A DNA stretch of 64,000 bases from Kitasatospora sp. GAS204B (GTDB lineage Bacteria > Actinomycetota > Actinomycetes > Streptomycetales > Streptomycetaceae): NCBI RefSeq assembly GCF_029892155.1, contig NZ_JARZAG010000006.1, forward strand, positions 124,001 to 188,000. The letters run 5' to 3'. The notes beneath the pieces were generated by a model. It made no database searches, had not been told where the DNA came from, and saw nothing but the letters and a program-made list of their open reading frames with translations. Of this stretch, positions 35,584-44,100 are shown piece after piece. Position 1 is the first letter of the stretch, and every line of letters starts with the position of its first letter. The position numbers and the translations under genes were made by a program.

Positions 35584-37179
35584 ATGAACCGTTCCACTCG
35601 CTCGTCCGCCCAGAGCGCCAACTCCCGCTCCGGCAAGGGCTCCCGCTCGGGTGCCTCCGGCTACGGCTCCCGCTCGGGCGGCTCGGGTGCCTCCGGCTAC
35701 GGCGCCGGCTCGGGGTCCCGCTCCGGGGCGCGGTCCGGCGGCGGGCAGCGTTCCTCGGGCTCGACGAGTCGTCAACGTTCTTCGGTCCAGGGCGAGTTCG
35801 CCCTTCCCGTCACCGTGACTCCGGCGCTGCCGGCCGTCGAGTCGTTCGATGAGCTGGACCTGCCGCGCGCCCTGCTGGCGACGCTGAGCCGGCAGGGCGT
35901 GACCGCGCCGTTCCCGATCCAGGCCGCGACGCTGCCGAACACGCTGGCCGGCCGTGACGTGCTCGGCCGAGGCCGCACCGGCTCGGGCAAGACCCTCGCC
36001 TTCGGTCTCTCGTTGCTGGCCCGTACCGCCGGCCAGCGCGCCGAGCCGCGCCGGCCGCTGGCCCTGGTGCTGGTTCCCACCCGGGAGTTGGCGCAGCAGG
36101 TCACCGAGGCGCTCACCCCCTACGCCCATGCGGTGCGGCTGCGGCTGGCGACCGTGGTGGGCGGGGTTTCGATCGGCCGTCAGACGGCGGCGCTGAATCG
36201 CGGCGCGGAGGTCGTGGTCGCGACCCCCGGGCGGCTGAAGGACCTGATCCAGCGGGGTGACTGCCGGCTGGACGCGGTCGATGTGACGGTGCTGGACGAG
36301 GCCGACCAGATGGCGGACCTGGGGTTCATGCCGCAGGTCACCGAACTGCTGGAGCAGGTCGCCGAGGGCGGGCAGACGATGCTCTTCTCCGCCACCTTGG
36401 ACCGCAACGTCGACAAGCTGGTGCGCCGCTTCCTCAGCGACCCGGTGGTGCACTCGGTGGACCCGACCGCCGCGACGGTCAGCACGATGGAGCACCACCT
36501 GCTGCACGTGCAGAGCTACGACAAGCACGCGACGATCGCCCACATCGCCTCGCGCGACGGTGGAGTCATCATGTTCACCGACACCAGGCACGGCGCCGAC
36601 CGCCTGGTGGACGAACTGCTCGCGAACGGCGTCAAGGCGGCGGCGCTGCACGGCGGCAAGTCGCAGCCGCAGCGCACCCGCACCCTGGAGCAGTTCCGGC
36701 AGGGGCAGGTGACCGCGCTGATCGCGACCAACGTCGCCGCCCGCGGCATCCACATCGACGGCCTGGACCTGGTCGTCAACGTGGACCCGCCGAGCGACCA
36801 CAAGGACTACCTGCACCGCGGTGGGCGCACCGCCCGGGCCGGCGAGTCCGGCACGGTCGTCACGCTGGTGCTGCCCAACCAGCGCCGTGAGATGGCCCGG
36901 ATGATGGCCACCGCCCAGTTGACCCCCAACTCCGTGAAGGTCCACTCGACGGACGAGGAGCTCGCGCGCATCACCGGCGCGCGGGTGCCCACCGGCGTGG
37001 CGGTCGTGGTGCCCGACCCGGTGGTGGAGCGCCCCCGTCGCAGCCCCGGCGCCGGGCGCGGCCGCAGCCGCCGTCCCTACTCCGGCCGCGGCACCGGCGG
37101 CACCGGCGGCACCGGTGGCACGGGTGGCACCGGCGGTGGCCGCAGGTCGGGAGGGGCACGCGTCGGGCTCGCCGCGTAG
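35584..37179 (+). CDS. DEAD-box RNA helicase
   Basis: A 531-residue ATP-dependent RNA helicase. Both RecA lobes are complete: GRGRTGSGKT (I), VPTREL (Ia), TPGRL (Ib), VLDEADQMADLG (II), SATLDR (III), ATNVAARGIHI (V) and HRGGRTARAG (VI). The first 75 residues are a Ser/Gly/Arg/Tyr-rich disordered tract (ASGYGSRSGG repeats). The tail holds GGTGGTGGTG repeats. Both suit RNA binding or condensates. The context next to cspA suggests cold adaptation or ribosome assembly. The ATG at 35584 follows GAGGAAGG. Confidence 0.94.
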   Translation: MNRSTRSSAQSANSRSGKGSRSGASGYGSRSGGSGASGYGAGSGSRSGARSGGGQRSSGSTSRQRSSVQGEFALPVTVTPALPAVESFDELDLPRALLATLSRQGVTAPFPIQAATLPNTLAGRDVLGRGRTGSGKTLAFGLSLLARTAGQRAEPRRPLALVLVPTRELAQQVTEALTPYAHAVRLRLATVVGGVSIGRQTAALNRGAEVVVATPGRLKDLIQRGDCRLDAVDVTVLDEADQMADLGFMPQVTELLEQVAEGGQTMLFSATLDRNVDKLVRRFLSDPVVHSVDPTAATVSTMEHHLLHVQSYDKHATIAHIASRDGGVIMFTDTRHGADRLVDELLANGVKAAALHGGKSQPQRTRTLEQFRQGQVTALIATNVAARGIHIDGLDLVVNVDPPSDHKDYLHRGGRTARAGESGTVVTLVLPNQRREMARMMATAQLTPNSVKVHSTDEELARITGARVPTGVAVVVPDPVVERPRRSPGAGRGRSRRPYSGRGTGGTGGTGGTGGTGGGRRSGGARVGLAA

Positions 37180-37221
37180 CAGCGGAGTCCGGGCGGCCCG
37201 GTCACCGGTGCGGGTAGGCGG

Positions 37222-37599
37222 TCACTGGTCCGAGTAGCTGAGATCTCCGACGGTCCAGCTGCTCACGTCGGCGATGGCGACGCGGTACATCCCGCCGGTG
37301 TGCGGAAGGCCGTAACTGCCTTGCAGGATCCGCGCGACGTGCAGGTGCAGGTGGGTGGGCGCGCCGGCGGGCTCCGCCGGGTACCCGCCGGCCTCGGCGG
37401 CCGCGAACAGCGCGGAGAACGGCTTCAGGTGGTCGGACGCTTCGAGTACCTCGGCGACGCGTTCCCGCCAGAGGCTCTCCGGCGCCAGCCGGCCGGTGAT
37501 GACCGCGCCCGGCACGACCACGGTGAGGGGCATCTGATTGCTGTGCTCGGACTCCACCATCGCGGCGATGTCGACGAGCAGCCCATCGGGTTTCGACAT
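37222..37599 (-). CDS. Hypothetical 125-residue protein
   Basis: A soluble protein of unrecognised family. It has an alpha/beta opening (LLVDIAAMVESEHSNQMPLTVVVPGAVITGRL), a central helical region (RERVAEVLEASDHLKPFSALFAAAEA), HLHLHVARI and a Tyr-rich end. Similar proteins are widespread in streptomycetes beside varied genes. ATG start. No functional partner nearby. Confidence 0.75.
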   Translation of the reverse strand: MSKPDGLLVDIAAMVESEHSNQMPLTVVVPGAVITGRLAPESLWRERVAEVLEASDHLKPFSALFAAAEAGGYPAEPAGAPTHLHLHVARILQGSYGLPHTGGMYRVAIADVSSWTVGDLSYSDQ

Positions 37600-37630
37600 G
37601 TGTCCGAGGATAGTGCCAGCCCGGGTCTGG

Positions 37631-37709
37631 ACTGAAGCCGCTCGAAGGTGCCGCCGCGCCGCCGACTGCTCGTGGACAGTCGGCGGCGGTGCGGGCGGGC
37701 GGCTTCAGT
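37631..37709 (-). terminator. Nested inverted repeats at the end of the PKS operon
   Basis: An inner perfect 10-bp stem, CCGCCGACTG (37659-37668) with CAGTCGGCGG (37677-37686), sits inside an outer pair, ACTGAAGCCG (37631-37640) with CGGCTTCAGT (37700-37709). It starts at the methyltransferase stop and likely ends the six-gene message. Confidence 0.65.
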
Positions 37710-38799
37710 CGCGGCGAGCCAGCAGCCGGTAGGCGTTGGACAGGCCGGTCCGGCCCGCCAGCGGGGCGAGCAGGCGGTCGAGCAGGGCTGCGAGCAGCAG
37801 CACGGGCGAGGCGGCGAGGAGGAGCGCGCCACGCAGGGCGCGACGCGCTCGCCCCGGTGGCAGGCCCGGTAGCCAGGGCGCGTCCTCATGGGGCGCGAGG
37901 GCGTCCAGCAGCAGCCAGCAGGCGGCCAGCAGGTCCACCGGGTCGTGCGGCTCGCGGTGCTGCTCCAGCAGCACGCTGAAGCCCAACTCGCCAAGGCGCC
38001 GGCGCAGGTTGGCCGCCGGCATCAGGTGCAGGTGCTGCGGCTGCAGCCAGGGCAGCCACCAGCGCCCCAGCAGGCGGGCGAAGCGCGAGCGCGGGTCCGG
38101 GACCTCGATCAGCAGCAGGCCGCCGGGGCGCAGCACCTCGTGGGCGGCGGCCAGCTCCCGGGCCGGTTCGGTGCTGTGCTCCAGGTAGTGGAACATGCTC
38201 AGCACGTCGTACTGGCCGGCCAGTTCGGGGGCCAGCGCGGGGAACGAGCCGCGGTGGCCGCGCCGCAGCCGGCCGTGGCGCTCGGCCAACTCGACGCCCT
38301 CGCTGAGGTCCAGGCCGTCGAAGGCGGTGTCCGGGAAGAGCTCGCGGGCACTCTCGCAGAAGTGCCCGTGCCCGGTGCCGACGTCCAGCCAGCTGCTCGG
38401 CGCGGCCGTGTACGGGGCCACCGACCTGGCGCGGCCGCGGTAGACCGCGGCGCGGGTCCCGAAGACGCCGCCCAGGCGCTGCTCGCCCAGGCCGTCGTAG
38501 AAGTCGCGGTAGTAGAACTCCAGCCCCTGATCGGTCAGTCGGGGATTCTGGAAGACGTGCGCGCAGTCCTGGCACTCGTCCAGCACGAACCGCCCCGGCT
38601 TGTGCTGCAGCAGGTCGCGGGTGCGCAGGCGGGTGCGCAGCCGGGTGGCGCCGCACCAGGGGCAGTCGGTGCGCCGCGGTGCGAAGAACCGGTCGGTGCC
38701 GTCGGCCAGTTCGGCCTGGTAGCCGGGCCGCAGGGCGGCGACCTGGCGGCTGCGGACCGCCGCCTTGCCGGGGGTGGGGCCTGCCTCGGTGGTGGTCAA
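37705..38799 (-). CDS. SAM-dependent methyltransferase with zinc-ribbon N-terminus
   Basis: The last gene of the PKS operon, 364 residues. An N-terminal four-Cys ribbon (CPWCGATR and CQDCAHVF) precedes a class I methyltransferase fold: WLDVGTGHGHFCESA (SAM loop), DGLDLSEG (acidic residue after strand 2), and VLSMFHYLEHSTEPARELAAAHEVLRPGGLLLIEV. This Zn-ribbon architecture is shared with sugar and polyketide C/O-methyltransferases. A hydrophobic C-terminal tail (ALRGALLLAASPVLLLAALL) may attach to membrane. The TTG start overlaps the GT stop (TTGA) and follows AGGAG. It probably methylates the sugar or the lipid head. Confidence 0.85.
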   Translation of the reverse strand: MTTTEAGPTPGKAAVRSRQVAALRPGYQAELADGTDRFFAPRRTDCPWCGATRLRTRLRTRDLLQHKPGRFVLDECQDCAHVFQNPRLTDQGLEFYYRDFYDGLGEQRLGGVFGTRAAVYRGRARSVAPYTAAPSSWLDVGTGHGHFCESARELFPDTAFDGLDLSEGVELAERHGRLRRGHRGSFPALAPELAGQYDVLSMFHYLEHSTEPARELAAAHEVLRPGGLLLIEVPDPRSRFARLLGRWWLPWLQPQHLHLMPAANLRRRLGELGFSVLLEQHREPHDPVDLLAACWLLLDALAPHEDAPWLPGLPPGRARRALRGALLLAASPVLLLAALLDRLLAPLAGRTGLSNAYRLLARRD

Positions 38800-39998
38800 C
38801 GGATGCTCCTCTCGGCGGTTCTCGCCACGGTGGCGGCCAGCGACTCCAGCTCGGTGGCGGCGCCGGCCGCGCCGCCGGCGGCATGGAAGGAGGCGCCGAC
38901 GCGGTGGGCGGCGGTGCGGTGCGCGGGATCGTCGAGCACGGCGTCCAGCGCCTGGCCGAGCCGGACCGCGCTGATCCGGCCGAACCGCACCCGCAGGCCC
39001 GCGCCGGCGGCCACCACCTGGCCGGCCACCACCGGCTGGTCGTCGCGGATCGGGGCGACCACCAGCGGCACGCCGTGCCAGAGCGCCTCGCAGACCGTGT
39101 TGTGCCCGGCGTGGCAGACCACGGCGGCGGTCCGCCCGAGCAGGCGCAGCTGCGGCACGGACGCCAGGACCAGCAGGTCGGGATCGGGCGCGGGCTCGCC
39201 GAGCACCCTGCCGGGGTCGACGATGACGCCCTGCACCCGCTCGGAGCGGGCCCGCAAGGCCTCTTGGCAGACCGTCAGAAACGCGGTGCCCGCATCGGTG
39301 TTGGCCGTGCCGAGGGTGACCAGCACCGTCCGCCGGCCCGGGTCCAGCCACTGCCACGGGAAGTCGGGTTCGGCGGGGCGGGACGCCAGCGCCGGGCCGA
39401 CGAAGCGGATCGGGCCCACCGGGGCCACCGGACCGGCCAGCTCGGGGGTGGTGAAGGCGAGGATCAGGTGCGGGGAGAAGCGCGGATCGACGGTGCTGAG
39501 CGGTGCGCCGAGGCGCCCGCGCAACGCGCCCAGCAGGCCGCGGATCCAGGCGTCCACCAGCGGCATCCCGTCCAGCGCGCCGGTGAACTCCGCCGAGGTC
39601 GTCGCGGAGGTGACCCACGGCAGCCCGAGCCGCTCGGCGACCAGCGCGCCGGCGACCGCCTGCTGGTCCACCACCAGGACGTCCGGGCGGAAGCGGTCCA
39701 CCGCCGCCGCCACGTCCGGGGCCATCGCCTCGGCGAGCGGGACCAGGAAGTCCTCCCAGAGGAACTTCAGCGCCCCCGGTCCGCGCAACTCCGGCGGCCG
39801 CTGCGCCGCCCCGCCCGGGCCCACCTGCGGCACCGCGCAGGCGAACACCTCGGCGTCGGGGCCCGCGAGCCGGCCGACCAACTCCGGCACGCCCGCCCAG
39901 GCGATCGCGTGCCCGCGGGCCGCCAGCTCGGCGGCCACCCCGACGGCCGGGTTGAGGTGGCCGACCAGCGGCGGGACGACGAAGAGGAACCTGGTCAC
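38796..39998 (-). CDS. UGT-like (GT1) glycosyltransferase
   Basis: A 400-residue GT-B enzyme of the macrolide/glycolipid type. The N-terminus (FLFVVPPLVGHLNPAVGVAAELAARGH) binds the acceptor. The C-terminal nucleotide-sugar site is VCHAGHNTVCEALWHGVPLVVAPIRDDQPVVA, with conserved His and Asp-Gln. Middle: VLVTLGTANTDAGTAF. It overlaps the hydrolase stop by 4 bp (GTGA). It is predicted to glycosylate the PKS product; donor sugar unknown. Confidence 0.92.
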   Translation of the reverse strand: MTRFLFVVPPLVGHLNPAVGVAAELAARGHAIAWAGVPELVGRLAGPDAEVFACAVPQVGPGGAAQRPPELRGPGALKFLWEDFLVPLAEAMAPDVAAAVDRFRPDVLVVDQQAVAGALVAERLGLPWVTSATTSAEFTGALDGMPLVDAWIRGLLGALRGRLGAPLSTVDPRFSPHLILAFTTPELAGPVAPVGPIRFVGPALASRPAEPDFPWQWLDPGRRTVLVTLGTANTDAGTAFLTVCQEALRARSERVQGVIVDPGRVLGEPAPDPDLLVLASVPQLRLLGRTAAVVCHAGHNTVCEALWHGVPLVVAPIRDDQPVVAGQVVAAGAGLRVRFGRISAVRLGQALDAVLDDPAHRTAAHRVGASFHAAGGAAGAATELESLAATVARTAERSIR

Positions 39999-40816
39999 CG
40001 CAGGCTCCGTTCGGGCTCGCCGTGCAGCGCCACACCCTGCTCCCGCAGCCAGGAGAAGGCGAGCTCGCGCATCACCTCGGGGGCCTCGACCAGCACGGAG
40101 TGCTCCTGACCTGCCACGAAGGTGCTCCGGCAGTCGGCCAACAGCCCGTCCAGCCAGCTGGCTTGGTCGGCCAGGTCGGACTCCGTACCGTAGACGGCGA
40201 GCACCGGGCAGCGGATCGCGCGCAGTTCGGCGGCGGTGGGCAGCCGGCTGGCCGGGATGTCCCGGGCCAGCGAGGTGCCGGCCAGCAGCGCGCCGGCCGC
40301 GCGGGCCAACCTGGCGGTGTGCGCGCCGCGTTGCTCGGCGACCCAGGCCAGCGTCCGCTCCTCGGCCAGGTGTTGCTCGGCCTTGCGCAGGATGCCGTCC
40401 AGCTTGGCCGCCCAGGCCTCGGAGGCCGGCTCGGACTCGATCGCCAGGATGCTCGCCACCTGTGCCGGGCGCCGGGCCGCGAGGCCGAACGCGACCGTGC
40501 CGCCGAAGGAGTTGCCGATCAGGTGGACGGGGCCGGTCGGCGCCAGCCGGTCCAGCAGCGCCTCCATATCGCCGACGAACTGCTCCAGCCGGTAGCCGGC
40601 CGGCGGCCGTCCGGACCGGCCGTGGCCCCGGTGGTCGTACATCAGCACCTCCACCCCGGCGGCCGACAGCGCGGGGGCCAGCGTGAAGTAGTAGCTCGCC
40701 AGGCTGTCGGTGAGCAGCCCGTGCACCAGGACGGCGGTCGCGGTGACCGGCCGGCCGTCCGGCGGGGCGAGTCGCTGCACGTGGCAGCGCAGCCCGTTGA
40801 GGTCGACGAAGGCCAC
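39995..40816 (-). CDS. Alpha/beta hydrolase, probable chain-release or tailoring esterase
   Basis: A 273-residue alpha/beta hydrolase. Elements: HGLLTDSLASYY (oxyanion region), YDHRGHGRSGRP, nucleophile elbow GNSFGGT with Ser, Asp in YGTESDLADQ and His in GQEHSVLVEAP. The GTG start lies one base after the ACP stop. Within this operon, which has no thioesterase domain, it is the best candidate for releasing the chain from the ACP; ester processing is the alternative. Confidence 0.9.
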   Translation of the reverse strand: MAFVDLNGLRCHVQRLAPPDGRPVTATAVLVHGLLTDSLASYYFTLAPALSAAGVEVLMYDHRGHGRSGRPPAGYRLEQFVGDMEALLDRLAPTGPVHLIGNSFGGTVAFGLAARRPAQVASILAIESEPASEAWAAKLDGILRKAEQHLAEERTLAWVAEQRGAHTARLARAAGALLAGTSLARDIPASRLPTAAELRAIRCPVLAVYGTESDLADQASWLDGLLADCRSTFVAGQEHSVLVEAPEVMRELAFSWLREQGVALHGEPERSLR

Positions 40817-40817
40817 G

Positions 40818-41144
40818 TCAGCTCCGCTCGGCGGTCTGCAGCCGGTCCACCACGTGGCTCACCAGCCGGCCGACGGTGAGGCCGATGATCTCCTCCAGAT
40901 CCATGCCGGCGATGAACTCGGCGAAGTTGATCCGCTCGCCCCAGCGCTCCTGGAGCTGCCCGGCCAGCGTCACCAGGTCGATGCTCTCCAGTTCGAGGTC
41001 GTCGGTGAACCGGGACTCCATGGTGACCTCGGCCTCGTCCAGGCCGTAGTCCGCCAGCACGACGGCCAGCATGGCGGTGATCTCGGCGAGGACCTCCGGC
41101 TCGGTGGGTGGGCGCAGGTCCACGCGCTGCTCGCTGCTGGTCAT
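40818..41144 (-). CDS. Free-standing acyl carrier protein
   Basis: A 108-residue ACP with the phosphopantetheine attachment Ser in DDLELESIDLVTLA, residue about 54. Helix IV (EEIIGLTVGRLVSHVV) is complete. It differs from the two ACPs inside PKS1 (LSIDSIKRTE). It starts with ATGA overlapping the PKS2 stop. It may carry starter, extender or finished chain between the synthase and the downstream enzymes. Confidence 0.93.
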   Translation of the reverse strand: MTSSEQRVDLRPPTEPEVLAEITAMLAVVLADYGLDEAEVTMESRFTDDLELESIDLVTLAGQLQERWGERINFAEFIAGMDLEEIIGLTVGRLVSHVVDRLQTAERS

Positions 41145-44100
41145 TGTGGTGCTGTCCTCTCGTCAAGGTCGTCCGTGTCGAGGTCGTCGGCCGTCGTCCA
41201 GGCCACGACGTAGCCGCGCTTCGGCAGGTCGGGTGGGCTGCTCAGGTCGGTGCAGCGCAGCCGGTGCAGGTACGGTCCGTCCGGGCCGTCGACCGCCACC
41301 AGCAGGGTGGTGGGCGCCGCCTCGATCACGGCGAAGTCGCGCGGTCGGCCCCGCAGGCCGGTGCCCTGCGCCTTGGCCGCGGCCTCCTTGGCCGCCCAGA
41401 ACCGGGCGAACCAGAGCGAGTCGGTGCCGCCGTAGGTCTTCTGACAGTCCGTCAGAAGAGCCAGCTCGGCCGGGCCGAGGGCAACCTCCAGGGTCCCGGC
41501 GGGGCGCTCGGTGACCTCCTCCAGGTCGATGCCGGCGCCCGGTCCGCCGCCTGGCCGGGCCGGGCGGACCAGGGCCACAGCCGCCTCGGCCCGGTGCGCG
41601 AGCGACACGTCCAGCTCCGGGAGGGTGCGGCCGTGCAGCCCGGACACCCGGGGCCGCCCCGCGGGGTCGTTGAGCACCTCGATCTCGGCGGGGAAGACCG
41701 GTCCCTCGCCCTGGGCCCAGAGCCACCGGCGCACCGCGTCCTTGACCGCGATCCGGCCCAGCAGCCAGGCCCGGCGCCCGCGCGGCGGCTGTTGCTCGTA
41801 GCGGGTCCGTTCGGCCGAGCCCAGGTGGTTGCGCATGATCAGGTCGCGGGAGGCGAGGTCCGGCCAGCGCTCGTGCAGCAGCATCCAATCGCCGGGCTGC
41901 GGCGCGGAAAGCGTGTTGCGGTCGACGAACCGCTCGACCGGGCGGGTCTCGGGGTGACTGTCGAACCGGCGGTCCTGCCAGCCGCGCACCTCCGCCCAGA
42001 GGGTGTCGCCCGCCCGCAGCTGCACATCGGCCTCGAGGACGCTGTCGGTCAGGCGGGTGACGCGGATGTGGCAGTGCAGCTCGGTGCCCGGTCGCGGCGC
42101 CGGCCCGTAGAAGCGCAGCTCCCGCATCCCGACCGGGAAGACGACGGTCCGCTCGGTGCGGGTCGCCATGATCCAGTAGCCGAGCAGTTGGCCGACGTTG
42201 TCCAGCAGCGCGCCGGGGGCGGCCGGTGCCGTGATCACGCCGCGCACGTGTGCCTCGCCGAGCGCGGTCAGCTCGGTCAGGCCCTGGAATGCCGGCCCGT
42301 GGAACATCCAGCGCTCGGCGTAGAGGCCGGCCGCCGTCAGCTCCGGCACCCGCTCGGGGTCCCGTTCCACCGGCCAGGGCGCCGGCGGCTCGGCATGACG
42401 GTCCGTCAATTCGACGGTGCCGCCGGCAAAGTTGCCGAAGGCGGCGGCGAGGCGGCCGGGGCCCGCGTCCTGGAGGGTGATCTCGATGTCGATCGGGGTG
42501 GCGGCCGGCACCCACTGGCCGAACCGCAAGTCATGGACGGCACCGGCCAGCTGTCCTGGCCTGGCCCGTTCGGCCGCGTCCATCAGGTGCTGCACGATCG
42601 TGGTGGCGGGGACCACGGGCCAGCGGTCCGCCAAGTCGGGCCAGCCGGGGCGCTGGCGGAAGAAGCAGTGGTCGAGCAGGTAGGGCATGGTGTCCAGACA
42701 GACGCGTAGGGTGCTGCCGGCCGGCGGTGGCGCGGGGGCGACCGGAACGGTGCCGGGCGTCCCCGCGAGGGCTGCCGGCTCGCTGCCGGGCGGCGTGGCG
42801 CGCTCGGCCGACGGCCGTCCCGCACCGATCAGTTCGGCGGCTGCCTGCTCGGTCTCCCGCAGCAGCGCGTCGAGTTCGGCCGCCAACGGGAAGCGGTCGG
42901 CCAGTGCGGCCAGCCCCGGATCGCGGGCGGGCGCGGCGGTGGCCCGTGGTATCTGACTCCGCGTCAGTTCGGCTCGCAGTGCGGTCCGGACGGCCGGGTC
43001 CAGCGAGATGAGCGCCCCGCCCAGGTCCAGCGGCACCGCCGGATGCGCGCGTTCGGCCGCCGACGCCCGGTCGCGCCCGGGCAGCAGCGCCGCCGTGTCC
43101 GGCTCGGCGCCCTCCACCCAGAGCGCCGCGGCCACCCGGCGCAGCTGCGCCAGCCCGTCGCGGTGCGGGGAGTTGGCCGCGATCGCCAGGTGCTCGCGCT
43201 CGCCCAGCGTGTCGCCCACCAGCGAGGCCAGCTGCCCGGTGCCGACCTGGACGAAGGCCCGGAAACCGGCCGCGTACATCGCCTCGACCAGCGGCCGGAA
43301 CCGCACCGGCTCCAGCAGGTGCCGGACGAACAGCGCGCGCACCTCGGCCTCGGTCGCCGGGAACGGCGAGGCGGTGGTGCCGGACCAGACGGGCACGGTC
43401 GCCCGGTGCAGCTCGAAACGGTCGGCGGCCTGCCGGATCGGGTCGAGATAGGGGGCCAGCATCGGGGTGTGGAACCCGGACTGGAACGGCAGCACCTGGC
43501 CCAGCACGCCGCGGTCGCGGAACCAGTGCACCAGGCGGGTGACCGGCTGCTCGGGGCCGCAGACGATCGACTGCTGCGGGGCGTTGTCGTGCGACAGGAC
43601 CACCTCGGACATGCCCTCGACGCTGGCCAGCGCGTCCAGCACCCGCTCGGCGGGGGCGCCGAGCGCGGCGAAGGCCAGCCCCGGCACGCGCAGCGAGTCC
43701 GGGTCGAAGGCCGCCAGGAACGTGTCCACGGACGCGCCCGAGTACAGCCCGCCGGTGATCATGGCGGTCCACTCGCCCACGCTGTGCCCGGCCACGCCGT
43801 GCGGCCGGACGCCGACCCGGCGCAGCGCCGCGTCGAGCAGCCGCCCGACGGCGACCACACCGACACCGTGCCGCCCGATGTCGTCCACCGCGGCCTGCTG
43901 TGCGGCCGGCGGGCGGGCCAGGCCGAAGTGGTCGGCGACGTCGTCGACCCGGGGCTGGAACTCGCCCTCCAGCCCTGGGAAGAGGAACGCGATCCGGCCC
44001 GCGGCCCCGGGTCCGAGCTGCGGCTGCGGCGTGAACCAGACATCGCCGCGCCCGCGCCAGGACCGGCCCCGGGCCACCGCGCGGCGGGCCAGCGCCAGCC

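Noticed and set aside
33601-36945. A 1114-codon minus frame under the PTS, cspA and helicase genes
   Set aside because: It covers three well-supported plus-strand genes and their intergenic regions; composition is that of an antisense frame.
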